Shown: positions 39,121-48,289, counted from the first letter of the stretch. The stretch: DNA of 64,000 nt from JALZKA01 sp963753385 (GCA_963753385.1 CAVWCC010000005.1:1-64000), one strand, 5' to 3'. Notes: generated from the letters alone by a model not told the origin. A program made the numbers and translations.

Positions 39121-39945
39121 TCACGCCCTCGATCCCCGCCGGCTGCCGAGTGAGGCCGTGAGACCGCAGAGCGCGCCGACGATCGCGCCCGCCAACCCGG
39201 CCCACGGGTCGGCGAAGTCCTCGACCAGGGGAAGCGCCAGGAGCACCGCGGCCGCGACCGCGATTGCGATCGGGTCGTAGGAATCCTCCGGGTCGGCTCG
39301 CCGCTCGGGCTCGCGCACTACGACGTAGGCCGCCAGCAGGCCGAGGGCAATCCCGTTGGCTCCGGCCGCGACCGGGAAATCGTCGCCCAATACGGCGTCC
39401 ATGCCAACCGCAGCCAGCATCCCCAGCGCGCCGCAGGCGAGCGCCAGGACGAGCGTGGCGACCGACCCGATCCGCCGCTCGAGCGGCGGCGCGAACAGCG
39501 CGATCGCGAGCCCACACGTGAACAGGTATCCGGCGTCCTCGAAGAAGAACGGCGCGGTGAGGTAGCGCCAGACCTCGTTCCCGGGGTCGCCGACGATCGC
39601 CCCGAGGTCGAGCACCGTGAGGTTCGACGCACTGAAGACCACGAAACCGACCGCGGGGACCACAAGAAGCAGCGCCGTCGCCACCGGCTTGGTCGCGAGC
39701 TCCTCGAACCGCCCGCCCCCCTCGCCGCGAAGCCGTGCCTCGGCGCGGTTCCGCCGCTCGGCATCCCGCCGCAGGCGCTTCTCGCGCCGGCCCTCGCGGA
39801 TCTTGATCTCGTCGCCATCACGCTGGAGCTTCGGCGCGCGCTTGCGAAGCCGCTGCCCGCAGTACGGGCACTCGGTGACGTAGGGACTCACCTCCGACCC
39901 ACAGTTGCGGCAAACGACGCTCAGCTCGGGCGCTGACATCGCCAC
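39121..39945 (-). CDS. Zinc-ribbon rhomboid-like membrane protein, probably catalytically dead
   Basis: A 274-residue protein. The N-terminal zinc ribbon has CRNCGSE and CPYCGQR (residues 12-33), a basic helical linker follows (RREKRLRRDAERRNRAEARL), then six hydrophobic segments. The order of segments and the GANGIALGLLAAYVV motif resemble the rhomboid GASG motif, but the nucleophile Ser is Asn. The region where the catalytic His is expected (DPWAGLAGAIVGALCG) has Gly in place of His. So it is likely an inactive rhomboid (pseudoprotease). ATG 39945 or 39939. Confidence 0.7.
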   Translation of the reverse strand: MAMSAPELSVVCRNCGSEVSPYVTECPYCGQRLRKRAPKLQRDGDEIKIREGRREKRLRRDAERRNRAEARLRGEGGGRFEELATKPVATALLLVVPAVGFVVFSASNLTVLDLGAIVGDPGNEVWRYLTAPFFFEDAGYLFTCGLAIALFAPPLERRIGSVATLVLALACGALGMLAAVGMDAVLGDDFPVAAGANGIALGLLAAYVVVREPERRADPEDSYDPIAIAVAAAVLLALPLVEDFADPWAGLAGAIVGALCGLTASLGSRRGSRA

Positions 39946-39972
39946 CGAGCATAGTTCCCCGAGAGCGTTCGA

Positions 39973-41085
39973 TCAGGCCCGGCTGCGGGCCACCACCTCG
40001 CGCACCAGCGCCTTGAGATCGGGCTCGCGCTCGTACATCCGGAGCTGGCGATGGGCGCCGGTGTTGCCGGCCAGCAGCTCCTCGACCCCGGCGAGCTCGC
40101 GCTCGCACCCGAGCTCCTCCGCGTGCTCGCGCAGCTCATCGAGGACGTGCCGGGCGATCTGCTCGGCCGGCTCCTGCTTCTGCAGCCAGAAGTCGAGCAG
40201 GACGCCGTCCATACCGCGCACCGCCGCCCTGATCTTGTTGTCGTCGACGAGCGCCGACGGAAAGTCCCCGAGCGATTTTCCGGTGTCGAACAGCGCGCAC
40301 AGCTGGTGGGCCATCGCGACCGTCATCGCGGCCAGGGCGATCGTCAGGTCGACGCGTGTCTGCTGATCGAAGACCCGCACCTCCACCGTGCCGAGGTTCG
40401 GGTGCGGCCGGACGTCCCACCAGAGGTAGGTGTAGTCGTCGATGGCGCCGCTCTTGGTCATCACGCCGACCATGCTGGCGTACGTGTCCCAGGTGCCGAA
40501 GTGGGGCGGCACCCCCGATCTTGGAAGCGCGCGGTAGACCGGCGTGCGCGACGAGAGCATCCCCGTGCGGTGCCCGCGGAGGAACGGCGAGTTGGTCGAG
40601 AGCGCCAGCATGAGCGGAATGCTCCGGCGAATCCCGTCGGCCACGAAGATGGCTCGCTCGGCGCCCTCGATCCCCACGTGGACGTGGGTGCCGAAGATCA
40701 GGAACTGCCTCACGACGTACTGGAACTCCTCGACGATCTCGAGATAGCGCGGACGCTGGACGATCAGCTGGTCCTCCCAGCACGCGAACGGGTGGGTCGC
40801 GGCGGCGGCGACCAGGAGCCCCTGCCGCTCGGCGACGGCGGTCAGCGACCGGCGCAGCTCGTGGAGCTCCTTGCCCGCGGTGGGGACGTCCGGGCAGGGG
40901 CTGGTCGCGACCTCCAGGAACGACTGCATCAGCTCGGGCTTCACCTGGCCCTGGAGCTCGTCGGGCACGTCGGCGAGGACCGCCTCGATCGCCTGCGCGA
41001 GGTCGAGCGACTCCGGATCCAGGAGCATCAGCTCCTCCTCGATCCCCACCGTGAACGGAGGGCCGGTAAAGCCATGGTCGAGCAA
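39973..41085 (-). CDS. Carboxylate-amine ligase, GCS2/YbdK family
   Basis: A 370-residue member of glutamate-cysteine ligase family 2. The N-terminal motif FTVGIEEELMLLDPESLDLA holds the metal-binding Glu residues, followed by VKPELMQSFLEVATSPCPD, FGTHVHVGIEGAERAI (HVHVG motif), LALSTNSPFLRGHRTGMLSS-RTPVY and TVEVRVFDQQTRVDLTIALA. Members are weak gamma-glutamylcysteine synthetases; in actinobacteria some act in amide bond formation of small molecules. Divergent from the aldolase gene. Confidence 0.92.
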   Translation of the reverse strand: MLDHGFTGPPFTVGIEEELMLLDPESLDLAQAIEAVLADVPDELQGQVKPELMQSFLEVATSPCPDVPTAGKELHELRRSLTAVAERQGLLVAAAATHPFACWEDQLIVQRPRYLEIVEEFQYVVRQFLIFGTHVHVGIEGAERAIFVADGIRRSIPLMLALSTNSPFLRGHRTGMLSSRTPVYRALPRSGVPPHFGTWDTYASMVGVMTKSGAIDDYTYLWWDVRPHPNLGTVEVRVFDQQTRVDLTIALAAMTVAMAHQLCALFDTGKSLGDFPSALVDDNKIRAAVRGMDGVLLDFWLQKQEPAEQIARHVLDELREHAEELGCERELAGVEELLAGNTGAHRQLRMYEREPDLKALVREVVARSRA

Positions 41086-41106
41086 CGTGATCTAACCTAA
41101 AGCCAT

Positions 41107-42027
41107 ATGGAGATCAAGGCCGCCACGGAACAGAAGTCGCTTCTAGCCACCCTCTCTCCCGGCAAGCGCACGAGGCTGCGCCGCCTGCTGTTCGAGTTCG
41201 GCCCCGGCAACGGAACCCTGATGCTGCTGCCGATCGACCAGGGGATCGAGCACGGCCCCCGGGACTTCTTCCCGAACCCGGCCTCCAAGGACCCCGAGTA
41301 CCAGTTCCGGCTCGCGGCCGAGGCGGGCTACTCGGCGCTCGCGTGCCAGATCGGGATGGCCGAGAAGTACTACCCCGACTACGCCGGCCAGGTCCCGCTG
41401 ATCCTGAAGGTCAACGGCAAGACCGACGTGCCGCCGTCCGACGACGCGCTCTCGACGACGAACTCATCGGTCGAGGACGCCGTTCGCCTGGGCGCCGACG
41501 CCGTCGGCTACACGCTCTACGTCGGCTCGCCGCGCCAAGACCAGGACCTGCTCCAGCTCCGCCAGGTGCGCCAGGACTGCGACCGCTACGGCATGCCGCT
41601 CGTGATCTGGGCTTATCCCCGCGGGGCGGCGCTCGACGCCAAGGGCGGACAGTCGACCTTCTACGCGATCGACTACGCCGCGCGGATGGCGATGGAGATG
41701 GGCGCCGACGTGGTGAAGCTCAACATGCCGAAGATCGACCCCGAGAAGGACAAGCTGACCCCTGCCCCGTACAACGAGATGGACGTCACGCAGGATGAGG
41801 CGATCCGCCAGTGCGTCGAGTCCGCCGGGCGCGCGCTCGTCGTCCTCTCAGGCGGCTCCAAGATCAGCGACGAGAAGGTGCTCGAGCAGACCCGGTTCAT
41901 CATGCAGGCCGGCGGCTCGGGCGTGATCTACGGCCGCAACGTCTGGCAGCGCGAATGGTCGGAGGCGCTCGAGATCGTCGAGCAGATCAAGGAGACGCTG
42001 CTCTCCAGCGTCTCGCGCATCCCGTAG
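41107..42027 (+). CDS. Class I fructose-bisphosphate aldolase (DeoC/FbaB type)
   Basis: A 306-residue aldolase of the archaeal-type class I family. LLPIDQGIEHGPRDFF starts the barrel, and the Schiff-base Lys is in ADVVKLNMPKIDPEKD (about residue 205). ALVVLSGGSKISDEKVLE and SGVIYGRNVWQRE form the phosphate-binding loops. It cleaves fructose-1,6-bisphosphate to triose phosphates without a metal. ATG 41107 has nearby divergent YbdK gene; about 20 bp separate the starts. Confidence 0.9.
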   Translation: MEIKAATEQKSLLATLSPGKRTRLRRLLFEFGPGNGTLMLLPIDQGIEHGPRDFFPNPASKDPEYQFRLAAEAGYSALACQIGMAEKYYPDYAGQVPLILKVNGKTDVPPSDDALSTTNSSVEDAVRLGADAVGYTLYVGSPRQDQDLLQLRQVRQDCDRYGMPLVIWAYPRGAALDAKGGQSTFYAIDYAARMAMEMGADVVKLNMPKIDPEKDKLTPAPYNEMDVTQDEAIRQCVESAGRALVVLSGGSKISDEKVLEQTRFIMQAGGSGVIYGRNVWQREWSEALEIVEQIKETLLSSVSRIP

Positions 42028-42096
42028 CGAACGGCCGGCGCGCAAGCCCCATTGCACGGGGCGTTATCCGTCCGCGCGGGGGTTGAACGTGGGCGC

Positions 42097-42618
42097 GTGT
42101 CGCTCGGCCGCCTGCCCAGCCTCGGCTCGATCCTCCTGCTGATCGCGGGCGTCGCGATCCTGCTCGCGAGCCGCGACGACGACGAAGCGGGCTCGCGGGC
42201 CGACCGCCGGATGCCGGATCGCATCGAGGCCCTCGTCGTCGAGGTCGTCGACGGCGACACGGCGCGAATGCGGATCTCAGGGAGCGAGGAGAGCGTCCGC
42301 TACATCGGCATCGACACGCCGGAGTCGGTGATCCCAGGCGAGCAACCCGAGTGCTTCGGCAAGCGCTCGGCGGCCCTCAACCGCACGATCGTCGAGGGCG
42401 AGCACGTGACCCTGGTCCTCGGCGCCGAGCGCCGCGACCACTACGGCCGCCTCCTCGCCTACGTCTACCTCGGCGAGCGCCTGGTCAACGCCGAGATCAT
42501 CCGCCGCGGCTTCGCCCGCACCCTCGCGATCGCCCCGAACACCGACTTCGCCGACCGCTTCGCCAGCCTCCAGCAATCGGCGGCGAACGCAGGCCGCGGC
42601 CTGTGGGGGGCGTGCTAG
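42097..42618 (+). CDS. Thermonuclease-like (SNase) protein with N-terminal anchor
   Basis: A nuclease of about 173 residues. GTG 42097 is followed by one TM or signal segment (SILLLIAGVAILLAS). The SNase/OB-fold core shows ALVVEVVDGDTARMRI, SVRYIGIDTPESVIPG (catalytic Arg and Asp), AERRDHYGRLLAYVYLGE (catalytic Glu/Arg region) and NAEIIRRGFARTLAIAPN. Calcium-dependent cleavage of DNA or RNA at the cell surface is the family role. It converges with the YdeI-like gene, overlapping by four bases. Confidence 0.88.
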   Translation: MSLGRLPSLGSILLLIAGVAILLASRDDDEAGSRADRRMPDRIEALVVEVVDGDTARMRISGSEESVRYIGIDTPESVIPGEQPECFGKRSAALNRTIVEGEHVTLVLGAERRDHYGRLLAYVYLGERLVNAEIIRRGFARTLAIAPNTDFADRFASLQQSAANAGRGLWGAC

Positions 42619-42992
42619 CTCCATTCAGCGTCCCAGCGCCCGTCGGCTTTCGCGCGTTCGACCTCCGCGAGCCCGGCGGGCCGCATCCGTCCGGCGGCGC
42701 TCAGCGCCGCAACCTTCTCCTTGTTGATCCGCGACCACTTGCTTCGCGCACGCCGCGGCGTGTAGCGCTGCAGGAGGTAATCGTCGTCGAGCGCTCCGCG
42801 GTTGCTGTCGATCCAGCCGAAGCACAGGCAGAGGTCGAGCGCCTCGGGGATCGTGACGGTGGTCTCCCCGCTTCCCTTCTTCGCGATCTTGAGCCAGACG
42901 CCGTCCGCGGAGTCATTGTTCGCCTCGAGCCACCTCTCCCACTCCGCGGCGGAGGCGAGCGTCAGTTGCGGCAGGCCGTCGTCAGCTCCCAT
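42615..42992 (-). CDS. YdeI/OmdA-family protein, short form
   Basis: A 125-residue protein matching the N-terminal two thirds of the YdeI (OmpD-associated) family: LASAAEWERWLEANNDSADG, GVWLKIAKKGSG, ALDLCLCFGWIDSNRGALDD, YTPRRARSKWSRINKEKVAA and VERAKADGRWDAEWS. The usual members continue for 50-70 residues; this one stops at the overlap with the convergent nuclease gene. Bacteriocin-protection or stress roles have been suggested for the family; none is evident here. Confidence 0.8.
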   Translation of the reverse strand: MGADDGLPQLTLASAAEWERWLEANNDSADGVWLKIAKKGSGETTVTIPEALDLCLCFGWIDSNRGALDDDYLLQRYTPRRARSKWSRINKEKVAALSAAGRMRPAGLAEVERAKADGRWDAEWS

Positions 42993-43165
42993 GGGGCGAG
43001 GCTAGCCCGTGCCGGTCCCCTTGCCCACGCCCGCGAACGTCGACTTAGTGGCCTCAGGCGAAACAAAGTCGACGCTCGATTGTGGGCGCCTCGCACTACC
43101 CCTGCCGTCAGGCACGTTTGTACCGGGAGTCACGAAGGAACTTTAGGGTTTTTGTGAACGGTTGC
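42993..43165. other. Intergenic region, no gene seen
   Basis: Non-coding stretch between YdeI and the small membrane protein. It leads into the promoter at 43166. Confidence 0.4.
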
Positions 43166-43194
43166 TTGCAGAACGGGTGTTTGCTTGGTAGTGT
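43166..43194 (+). promoter_or_regulatory. Promoter TTGCAG-N17-TAGTGT
   Basis: A -35-like TTGCAG, a 17-bp spacer and TAGTGT (fits TANNNT) lie about 70 bp upstream of the start at 43264. The surrounding DNA is noticeably more AT-rich than its neighbours. Confidence 0.35.
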
Positions 43195-43263
43195 GCTGCC
43201 TCGCCGCCGGGCGGTCCGAAGCCGCCGGCAGCTTGTCTCAACCGTCTGGAGTTTCTCGAACCC

Positions 43264-43503
43264 ATGCGAATGCGTCAGAGCCTCAACGACTGGGAGCTCG
43301 CCTTCGAACACGAGATGGCGCTCGATCGCCGTCGCCGCATCCAGCTCCGCGAGCGGGCCGTCGCCCGGTCGCGCGCCCGCCGCTTCGAGCGTGCGGAGAA
43401 GGGCGGGAAGGTCCGCTTCAGCGTCCTCTTCACCGCGCTCACGGCGACCGTGATCGTCGTCACCGTGGTGATGTTCGAGACGCTCGCCCTCCTGATGGGC
43501 TAG
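43264..43503 (+). CDS. Small membrane protein of unknown function
   Basis: A 79-residue protein. A basic, helical cytoplasmic N-terminal part (LAFEHEMALDRRRRIQLRER, AVARSRARRFERAEK) is followed by one TM helix (FSVLFTALTATVIVVTVVMF). No enzyme motif. It lies next to csrA, convergent. The promoter in front is among the better ones in the window. Confidence 0.7.
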   Translation: MRMRQSLNDWELAFEHEMALDRRRRIQLRERAVARSRARRFERAEKGGKVRFSVLFTALTATVIVVTVVMFETLALLMG

Positions 43504-43522
43504 CGCCCGTCGCGCTAGAACG

Positions 43523-43750
43523 TCAGGACCCCAGCTCCTTCAAGCCGTCTGCCACCGCCTCGCGGGCGTCGCCGTCTGCGCCGGCGGACTCGCCCTTGAT
43601 CGAGAGGTAGACCTCCTTGCGGTACACGGGCACGTCCTTCGGCGCCGTGATGCCGAGGCGGATCTTGTCCCGTGAGACCGCCAGCACCGTGACCTCGACG
43701 TCGTCGCCGATCATGATGCTCTGATTCGTCTTGCGCGTGAGGACCAGCAT
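43523..43750 (-). CDS. csrA: Carbon storage regulator CsrA
   Basis: A 75-residue RNA-binding protein. The CsrA fold is evident: MLVLTRKTNQSIMIGDDVEV, VLAVSRDKIRLGITAPKDVP and VYRKEVYLSI, with the RNA-contact residues LTRK and RLGI-AP. The C-terminus is extended by about 20 polar residues (ESAGADGDAREAVADGLKEL). ATG 43750 has GGAGG seven bases upstream. CsrA represses translation by binding GGA motifs. No flagellar gene (fliW) is present in the window. Confidence 0.93.
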   Translation of the reverse strand: MLVLTRKTNQSIMIGDDVEVTVLAVSRDKIRLGITAPKDVPVYRKEVYLSIKGESAGADGDAREAVADGLKELGS

Positions 43751-43883
43751 CTCGCCTCCGTTCGAGCTAACCCCTCGGGAAGCCGGTCGATTTCGGACCA
43801 CGGCCAGAGTAGCCGCTGCCCACCGACGATGCGCCGTGCCCGTCCGGAGCCCGTGGCGGCATCCACTAGCATCACGCGCTCCT

Positions 43884-44432
43884 ATGGCACGTAAACCGCT
43901 GCGATCGCAGCTGAACCAGATCCGGGCCTGGGTCCGCCAGGGGCGAACCGACGCCTGGATCGCCCATCAACTTGACGTACCCGCCTCCGAGCTTCGCGAG
44001 TTCCGTCGGCGCCACGAGCTGAGTGCCGACGACGAGGACTCGGGCGAACTCGACCTGCGCGACGAGATCGAGGCCGAGATCGAAGCCGAGATCGAGGCCG
44101 CCGCCGCCGAGGAGGACGAGGAGGAGGAAGACGAGGACGAGGACGAGGAGACCGTGGACGAGGACGAGCGCGAGGCGCGCGAGTCCTCCGAGGACGAGGA
44201 GGAGGCTCCCCCACGCCGCCGGCGACGGCGCGGTGGCCGCGGGCGCGGCCGTGGCCGCGGCGGCCGCAAGGGCGCGCTACAGGCCACGTTCGACCATGGC
44301 GAGAAGGACGGCTTCGGGCTCTGGCTCGATCCGGCGGTGGCCGACGACGACGTCTACTCCGAGCACTGGTCCGGGCACCGCAAGGTCGAGGTCACGATCG
44401 AGCCCGACCAGATCGTGATCAAGCGCTCGTAG
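43884..44432 (+). CDS. Acidic/Arg-Gly-rich protein with HTH-like N-terminus
   Basis: A 182-residue protein. The first 50 residues (QLNQIRAWVRQGRTDAWIAH-QLDVPASELREF) look like a helix-turn-helix of the resolvase/homeodomain type. A long acidic run follows (residues 55-115, mostly Glu and Asp), then a basic RRRRRRGGRGRGRGRGGRKG stretch and a C-terminal beta-like domain (FGLWLDPAVADDDVYSEHWS, KVEVTIEPDQIVIKRS). It looks nucleic-acid-binding and partly disordered. Function unknown. Confidence 0.7.
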   Translation: MARKPLRSQLNQIRAWVRQGRTDAWIAHQLDVPASELREFRRRHELSADDEDSGELDLRDEIEAEIEAEIEAAAAEEDEEEEDEDEDEETVDEDEREARESSEDEEEAPPRRRRRRGGRGRGRGRGGRKGALQATFDHGEKDGFGLWLDPAVADDDVYSEHWSGHRKVEVTIEPDQIVIKRS

Positions 44433-44446
44433 CGCACCCTGTCCGC

Positions 44447-45424
44447 TCAGCCCAACCGCTCGTAGACCCGGCGCAGCACGGGCGCGCTCTCAAAGCCCTG
44501 CTCCGCGAGCCGCTCGAGCGCTTGCTCGTAGGCCGCCGTGACCTCACGCTCGCCCTCCGTCGTGAGGCCCTCGCGCCAACGGCCGCGGCTGGCGTTCTCC
44601 GCGCTCAGCTCGGCCTCGAAGAAGCGCCGCATCCGCCGGACGTCGCCGACGCCGAGGAACTCCAGCAGACGCTCGTACGAGCCCTCGCGATCGCCCGCGG
44701 CGAGCTCGTCGAGGCTGAGCGTGAGCGTGAACCCCTCCGGCGCCTCGGCGATCGACCGCTCGGCGCGCTCGAGGCGCCCCACCCACCACTCGATCCCCTC
44801 GGCGACGTCGCGCGGGTGGTGCGCCTTCTGCCGCTTTGAGACCTTCGAGGACCCCGCGTCACGCCCGTCACGGACGATGTGGATCAGCTTCGAGTCCGGG
44901 AACAGGCGGCGAAGGACCGGCGCGCGGGCGACGGTGTGCGTGCTCATCTCGACGATCCCCGGGCGCTCGCCCTGCTCGGCCACGGGCCACAGCAGATCGA
45001 GGAACAACCGCCGGCAGGCGACGTCGAGCGAGCCGTCGCCGGCCGCCGCCTCCTCGAACCGCCCCACGGCCGCCTCGAAGCCCTCGGGAGACACGAAGCG
45101 GTGGAGGCCGCGCGTCTGGCGGCCGAGCCGAAGGCGCGGCGCGATCGCCGGCACCGGCTCGCCGGCCGGGATTCGGTACCACCAGAAGCGGCGCAGCTTG
45201 CGCACGAACTCCTTCGAGGTGACCTCGCCCGCGAGCAGGTCGGGAAAGCCCTGCGGGTTCACGTGGAACCGGGACTCGATCGGGACCAGGGCCCACCGCC
45301 GGTGGTGCCCGATGAGGTCGGCGAGGACGTGGGTCCCGCTCCGCCCGGTGCCGCCGACGAAGACGATCGGCGGCGGGTCGGCCGGCGCCACCGCGGCCGG
45401 GTCATCCGGCGGGCGGACCCTCAC
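44447..45424 (-). CDS. Sulfotransferase family protein
   Basis: A 325-residue PAPS-dependent sulfotransferase. The 5'-phosphosulfate-binding loop is GGTGRSGTHVLADLIG (about residues 24-39) and the 3'-phosphate motif is LIHIVRDGRDAGSSKVSK (about residues 187-204). The Trp-rich centre (LRRFWWYRIPAGEPVP) and the C-terminal SAENASRGRWREGL segment are shared with the product of 49816-50775. Cytoplasmic; the acceptor is likely a glycan or lipid. GTG 45424 overlaps the stop of the flippase gene (GTGA). Confidence 0.9.
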   Translation of the reverse strand: MRVRPPDDPAAVAPADPPPIVFVGGTGRSGTHVLADLIGHHRRWALVPIESRFHVNPQGFPDLLAGEVTSKEFVRKLRRFWWYRIPAGEPVPAIAPRLRLGRQTRGLHRFVSPEGFEAAVGRFEEAAAGDGSLDVACRRLFLDLLWPVAEQGERPGIVEMSTHTVARAPVLRRLFPDSKLIHIVRDGRDAGSSKVSKRQKAHHPRDVAEGIEWWVGRLERAERSIAEAPEGFTLTLSLDELAAGDREGSYERLLEFLGVGDVRRMRRFFEAELSAENASRGRWREGLTTEGEREVTAAYEQALERLAEQGFESAPVLRRVYERLG

Positions 45425-47374
45425 GCGCCGGCGCCCGCGGCGGGCTCGTTCTTCCGGCGGCCCTTCCAGGCAGCGTCCGGGACCGTTGCGAGGTGCGCGA
45501 CCAGGTCCTCGAGCGCGCGGAGGTCGCCGGGCTCGACGCCGTCAGAGAGCAGCCGTCGCATCGTGGCGTTGCGGACGGCGGTCGGCTCCGAGCTGAACAG
45601 GTATTCGCCGATCGCCGCATCCCGGTCGGTCCCGGCGCCCACCGGGACGCCTCCGCGCTCGCCGGCCGTTCGCAGCGCCCGTACCAGGAGGGCCGGGTCC
45701 CCGTTCGCCGTCACGGCCGAAGCCGGCTGGCGCTTCCCCCCCGGCCCGGCGGCCCAGCTGCCGGTGATCGCGGCCCGCAGCGCGTCGCGCTCGGACTGCT
45801 CGAGGGCCCGCAGGCCGCGCCGCGGCGCGAACTGGTCGGGGCGGCCCGAGACCAGGGAGCGCGCCATGTGGGCGAGCGCCTCCCAGTGGCTCTCCGGGAC
45901 CACGCGGAACTGGAACAGGAGCCCGATGTAGAGCGTTCCCAGCGCCACCGCGAGCCCGATCTCCGCCGCGAGCGGCACGACCCCGCTGAGCGCGACGTGC
46001 AAGCCGCCGATCACCGCCGCGACGGCGATCGCGGTCCCCACCTCGTTGTAGGGGAACCGGATCCGGTCGGGCCCGCGCTGGCAGCGGATGAACAGGTAGG
46101 CGGCGGGGGGCAACAGCCCCGCGATGATCCCGACCGGCGCCGCGTACGTGTCGATCTACGGGCGCCAGCGCGAGCGTGACGCCGATGAACACCAGGCAGG
46201 CCACCACCGCGCTGCCGATGAACGTCGCCTTGGTCCGCCCCGGCCAGCTGGTCTGCTGGTTCACCGTCCGAAGCAGCGCGGGCCAGACCATCGCCGCCGC
46301 GGTCAGCGGGATCAGGGGGGCCGCGTCCTCGAACGAGCTCGGGGCGATCGCGACTGCGAGCGGCGCGAGCAGGACCATTGCGAGCACCGCGCTGACGCAG
46401 ATCAGGACGAAGTAGCCGAGGAGCTGGCCGCGCTGCTCGGCGCGCCCGTACTGCTCCTCGACCGACTTGTAGATCGCCGCCTTGCGGAGCGGTCGCATGG
46501 CGATTCGCGACGCCTGCGGTGCGAACGCCGCGATGAACCCGACCCGCGACGCGAGCGTGTAGATCCCGAGGTCGGCGTCGGAGACGAAGCGCGAGAGCAG
46601 GTAGACGTCGGCGTTGCCGATCGTCCAGAACGACATCATGATCGGCGCGCGGATCAACCCGCGGTGCAGGATCGGGCGGACCTCGCCGGGGTCGAGGGCC
46701 GGCTCGAAGCTCCGGCGCAGGACGAACACGCCGACGATCGCTGCGGCGAGCGTGCCGGCCGCGCTCGCGATCAGGACGTCCTCGAGGCTGCCATCGCCGG
46801 CCAGGAGCGCGACGACCACCACCAACGCGAGGAGCGGCCGGCTGAGCTCGCAGGCGAGGAACGCGCTCGGGCGCCGCTCGAACCAGATGACGATCGAGAC
46901 GAGCCTGAAGACCAGCGTGGCACCGCCCAGGAGTGCCGCCCAGATGATCAGGTCGCCGTCCGAGCTCGAGCCGAGCAGACCGTCCGCGATCGGCTCGCGG
47001 AACGCGATCGCGAGGGCGCTGCCGACCACGGCCAGCGAGATCGCCAGGAAGATCCCGGTGCCGAGGCTTCGCCTCGGCGAGTCGGAGACGTCCTCCTCGT
47101 CGTCCTCGGAGTCATCGTCCTCGTCGTCGCTCTCCGCGAACGTCCGGCGAATCGTTCCGGGCCGGACGGCGATCGTCAGGAGCTGGGCGAGGAGGTTGGC
47201 CCCGAAGTAGAGGAGCGCGAAGCGGCCGAGCTCGGACGGGCCCAGGTAGTGGGCGACCACGAAGAGCATGACCAGGTGGAGCGCGCTGGCCGACACCAGC
47301 GCCACGCCCTGGACCCCCGAGTAGCGGAGCACGCGGACCCCGAAGACAGCCCCCTCGCCGCGGTGATCGCTCAC
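45421..47374 (-). CDS. Oligosaccharide flippase, Wzx/MATE-like (frameshifted)
   Basis: A membrane protein of about 650 residues with around 12-14 TM helices in the polysaccharide-transporter pattern. TM1-2 include GVALVSASALHLVMLFVVAH and FALLYFGANLLAQLL. A highly acidic cytoplasmic loop (SDDEDDDSEDDEEDVSDS) is followed by GIYTLASRVGFIAAFAPQAS and further helices. A one-base shift near 46150 moves the frame; the repaired protein continues with VGIIAGLLPPAAYLFIRCQR and a soluble C-terminal domain of about 150 residues. It would flip lipid-linked sugars across the membrane. It lies between two sulfotransferases. Confidence 0.8.
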
Positions 47375-48267
47375 CGTTCCCAGAGCGACCAGTGCTCGAA
47401 CCGGCGCCCGGTCAGCTCCTCCAGCCTGCGCGCGTCCGCGCGAAGGCGCTCGATCACGTCGTCGGGGATCGCCTCGCGGATCGCGGGGCGCTCGATTCTC
47501 CGCCCCAGCGGCCAGTAGCCACGGGCGACCGCCCAGGCCTTGGTCGAGAACTCGCTCCGCGCCTTAAGCCCACGGCGCTCCTCGATCCGCTCGCCGAGCC
47601 CGGTCAGCCGGGTCTTGCGCCCGGTCTTGTGCCGCTCGCTCGCGAACCGGCGGTCCTGGAACTCGGGGTCCGCGCCGGCGAACTCGAACACCCTGCGGAG
47701 AGTCTCGGTCCGTCGCAGGCGGAGGTCCTCCTGCTCCAGCAGCAGGACCCGCTCGCGCGGGTAGTGCGCGAGGAAGCGCTCGAGCTGCATCGCGTAGAGG
47801 CTGCGGTCGATGTACGAGGTCTTCGGGCTGGTGATCGCCTCGAGCTCGCCGTGGTGGCGGCCCTTCGAGTAGTTGTGGACCCAGTGGGCGGCGATGCGGT
47901 CGATCGGGTCGCGGATCAGGTAGATCAGCCGCCCGTCGGGCACCACCTCGGCCATCCGCTCGGGGACGCCCTCGTGCTGCGGGTACGCCGTGTAGTTCGG
48001 GGATGCCTCGACGCGGACGGGTGCCCGGGCGTCGAACCGTCCGCGGTACCAGTCGAGCCCCCGCGGCCAGTTGCGCTCGGCGATGAAGAAGTTGAGCTCC
48101 TTCGGATCGGAGGTCGACACGTCCGGGTGCAGCCCCAGGTAGTAGTGCAGGCCGCTGGTGCCGCACTTCTGGGCGCCGATCACGATCAGGTTCGGCAGCG
48201 CCCCGCCGGCGGGCGCCGAGGGCGCCGCGGGCCGGGCCACGGCACCGCCTTTCGTGCCCGATTCCAT
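47371..48267 (-). CDS. Sulfotransferase (heparan-type, Sulfotransfer_1)
   Basis: A 298-residue sulfotransferase. PAPS loop: NLIVIGAQKCGTSGLHYYLG (about residues 26-45). DPKELNFFIAERNWPRGLDW and RVEASPNYTAYPQHEGVPER follow, and the 3'-phosphate motif is RLIYLIRDPIDRIAAHWVHN. It ends FEHWSLWER. The N-terminal 24 residues are a variable Ala/Pro linker. Closely related in layout to the product of 56539-57351. ATG overlaps the flippase by four bases. Confidence 0.92.
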   Translation of the reverse strand: MESGTKGGAVARPAAPSAPAGGALPNLIVIGAQKCGTSGLHYYLGLHPDVSTSDPKELNFFIAERNWPRGLDWYRGRFDARAPVRVEASPNYTAYPQHEGVPERMAEVVPDGRLIYLIRDPIDRIAAHWVHNYSKGRHHGELEAITSPKTSYIDRSLYAMQLERFLAHYPRERVLLLEQEDLRLRRTETLRRVFEFAGADPEFQDRRFASERHKTGRKTRLTGLGERIEERRGLKARSEFSTKAWAVARGYWPLGRRIERPAIREAIPDDVIERLRADARRLEELTGRRFEHWSLWER

Positions 48268-48289
48268 CGCGATGAGGATATTGGGCGGC

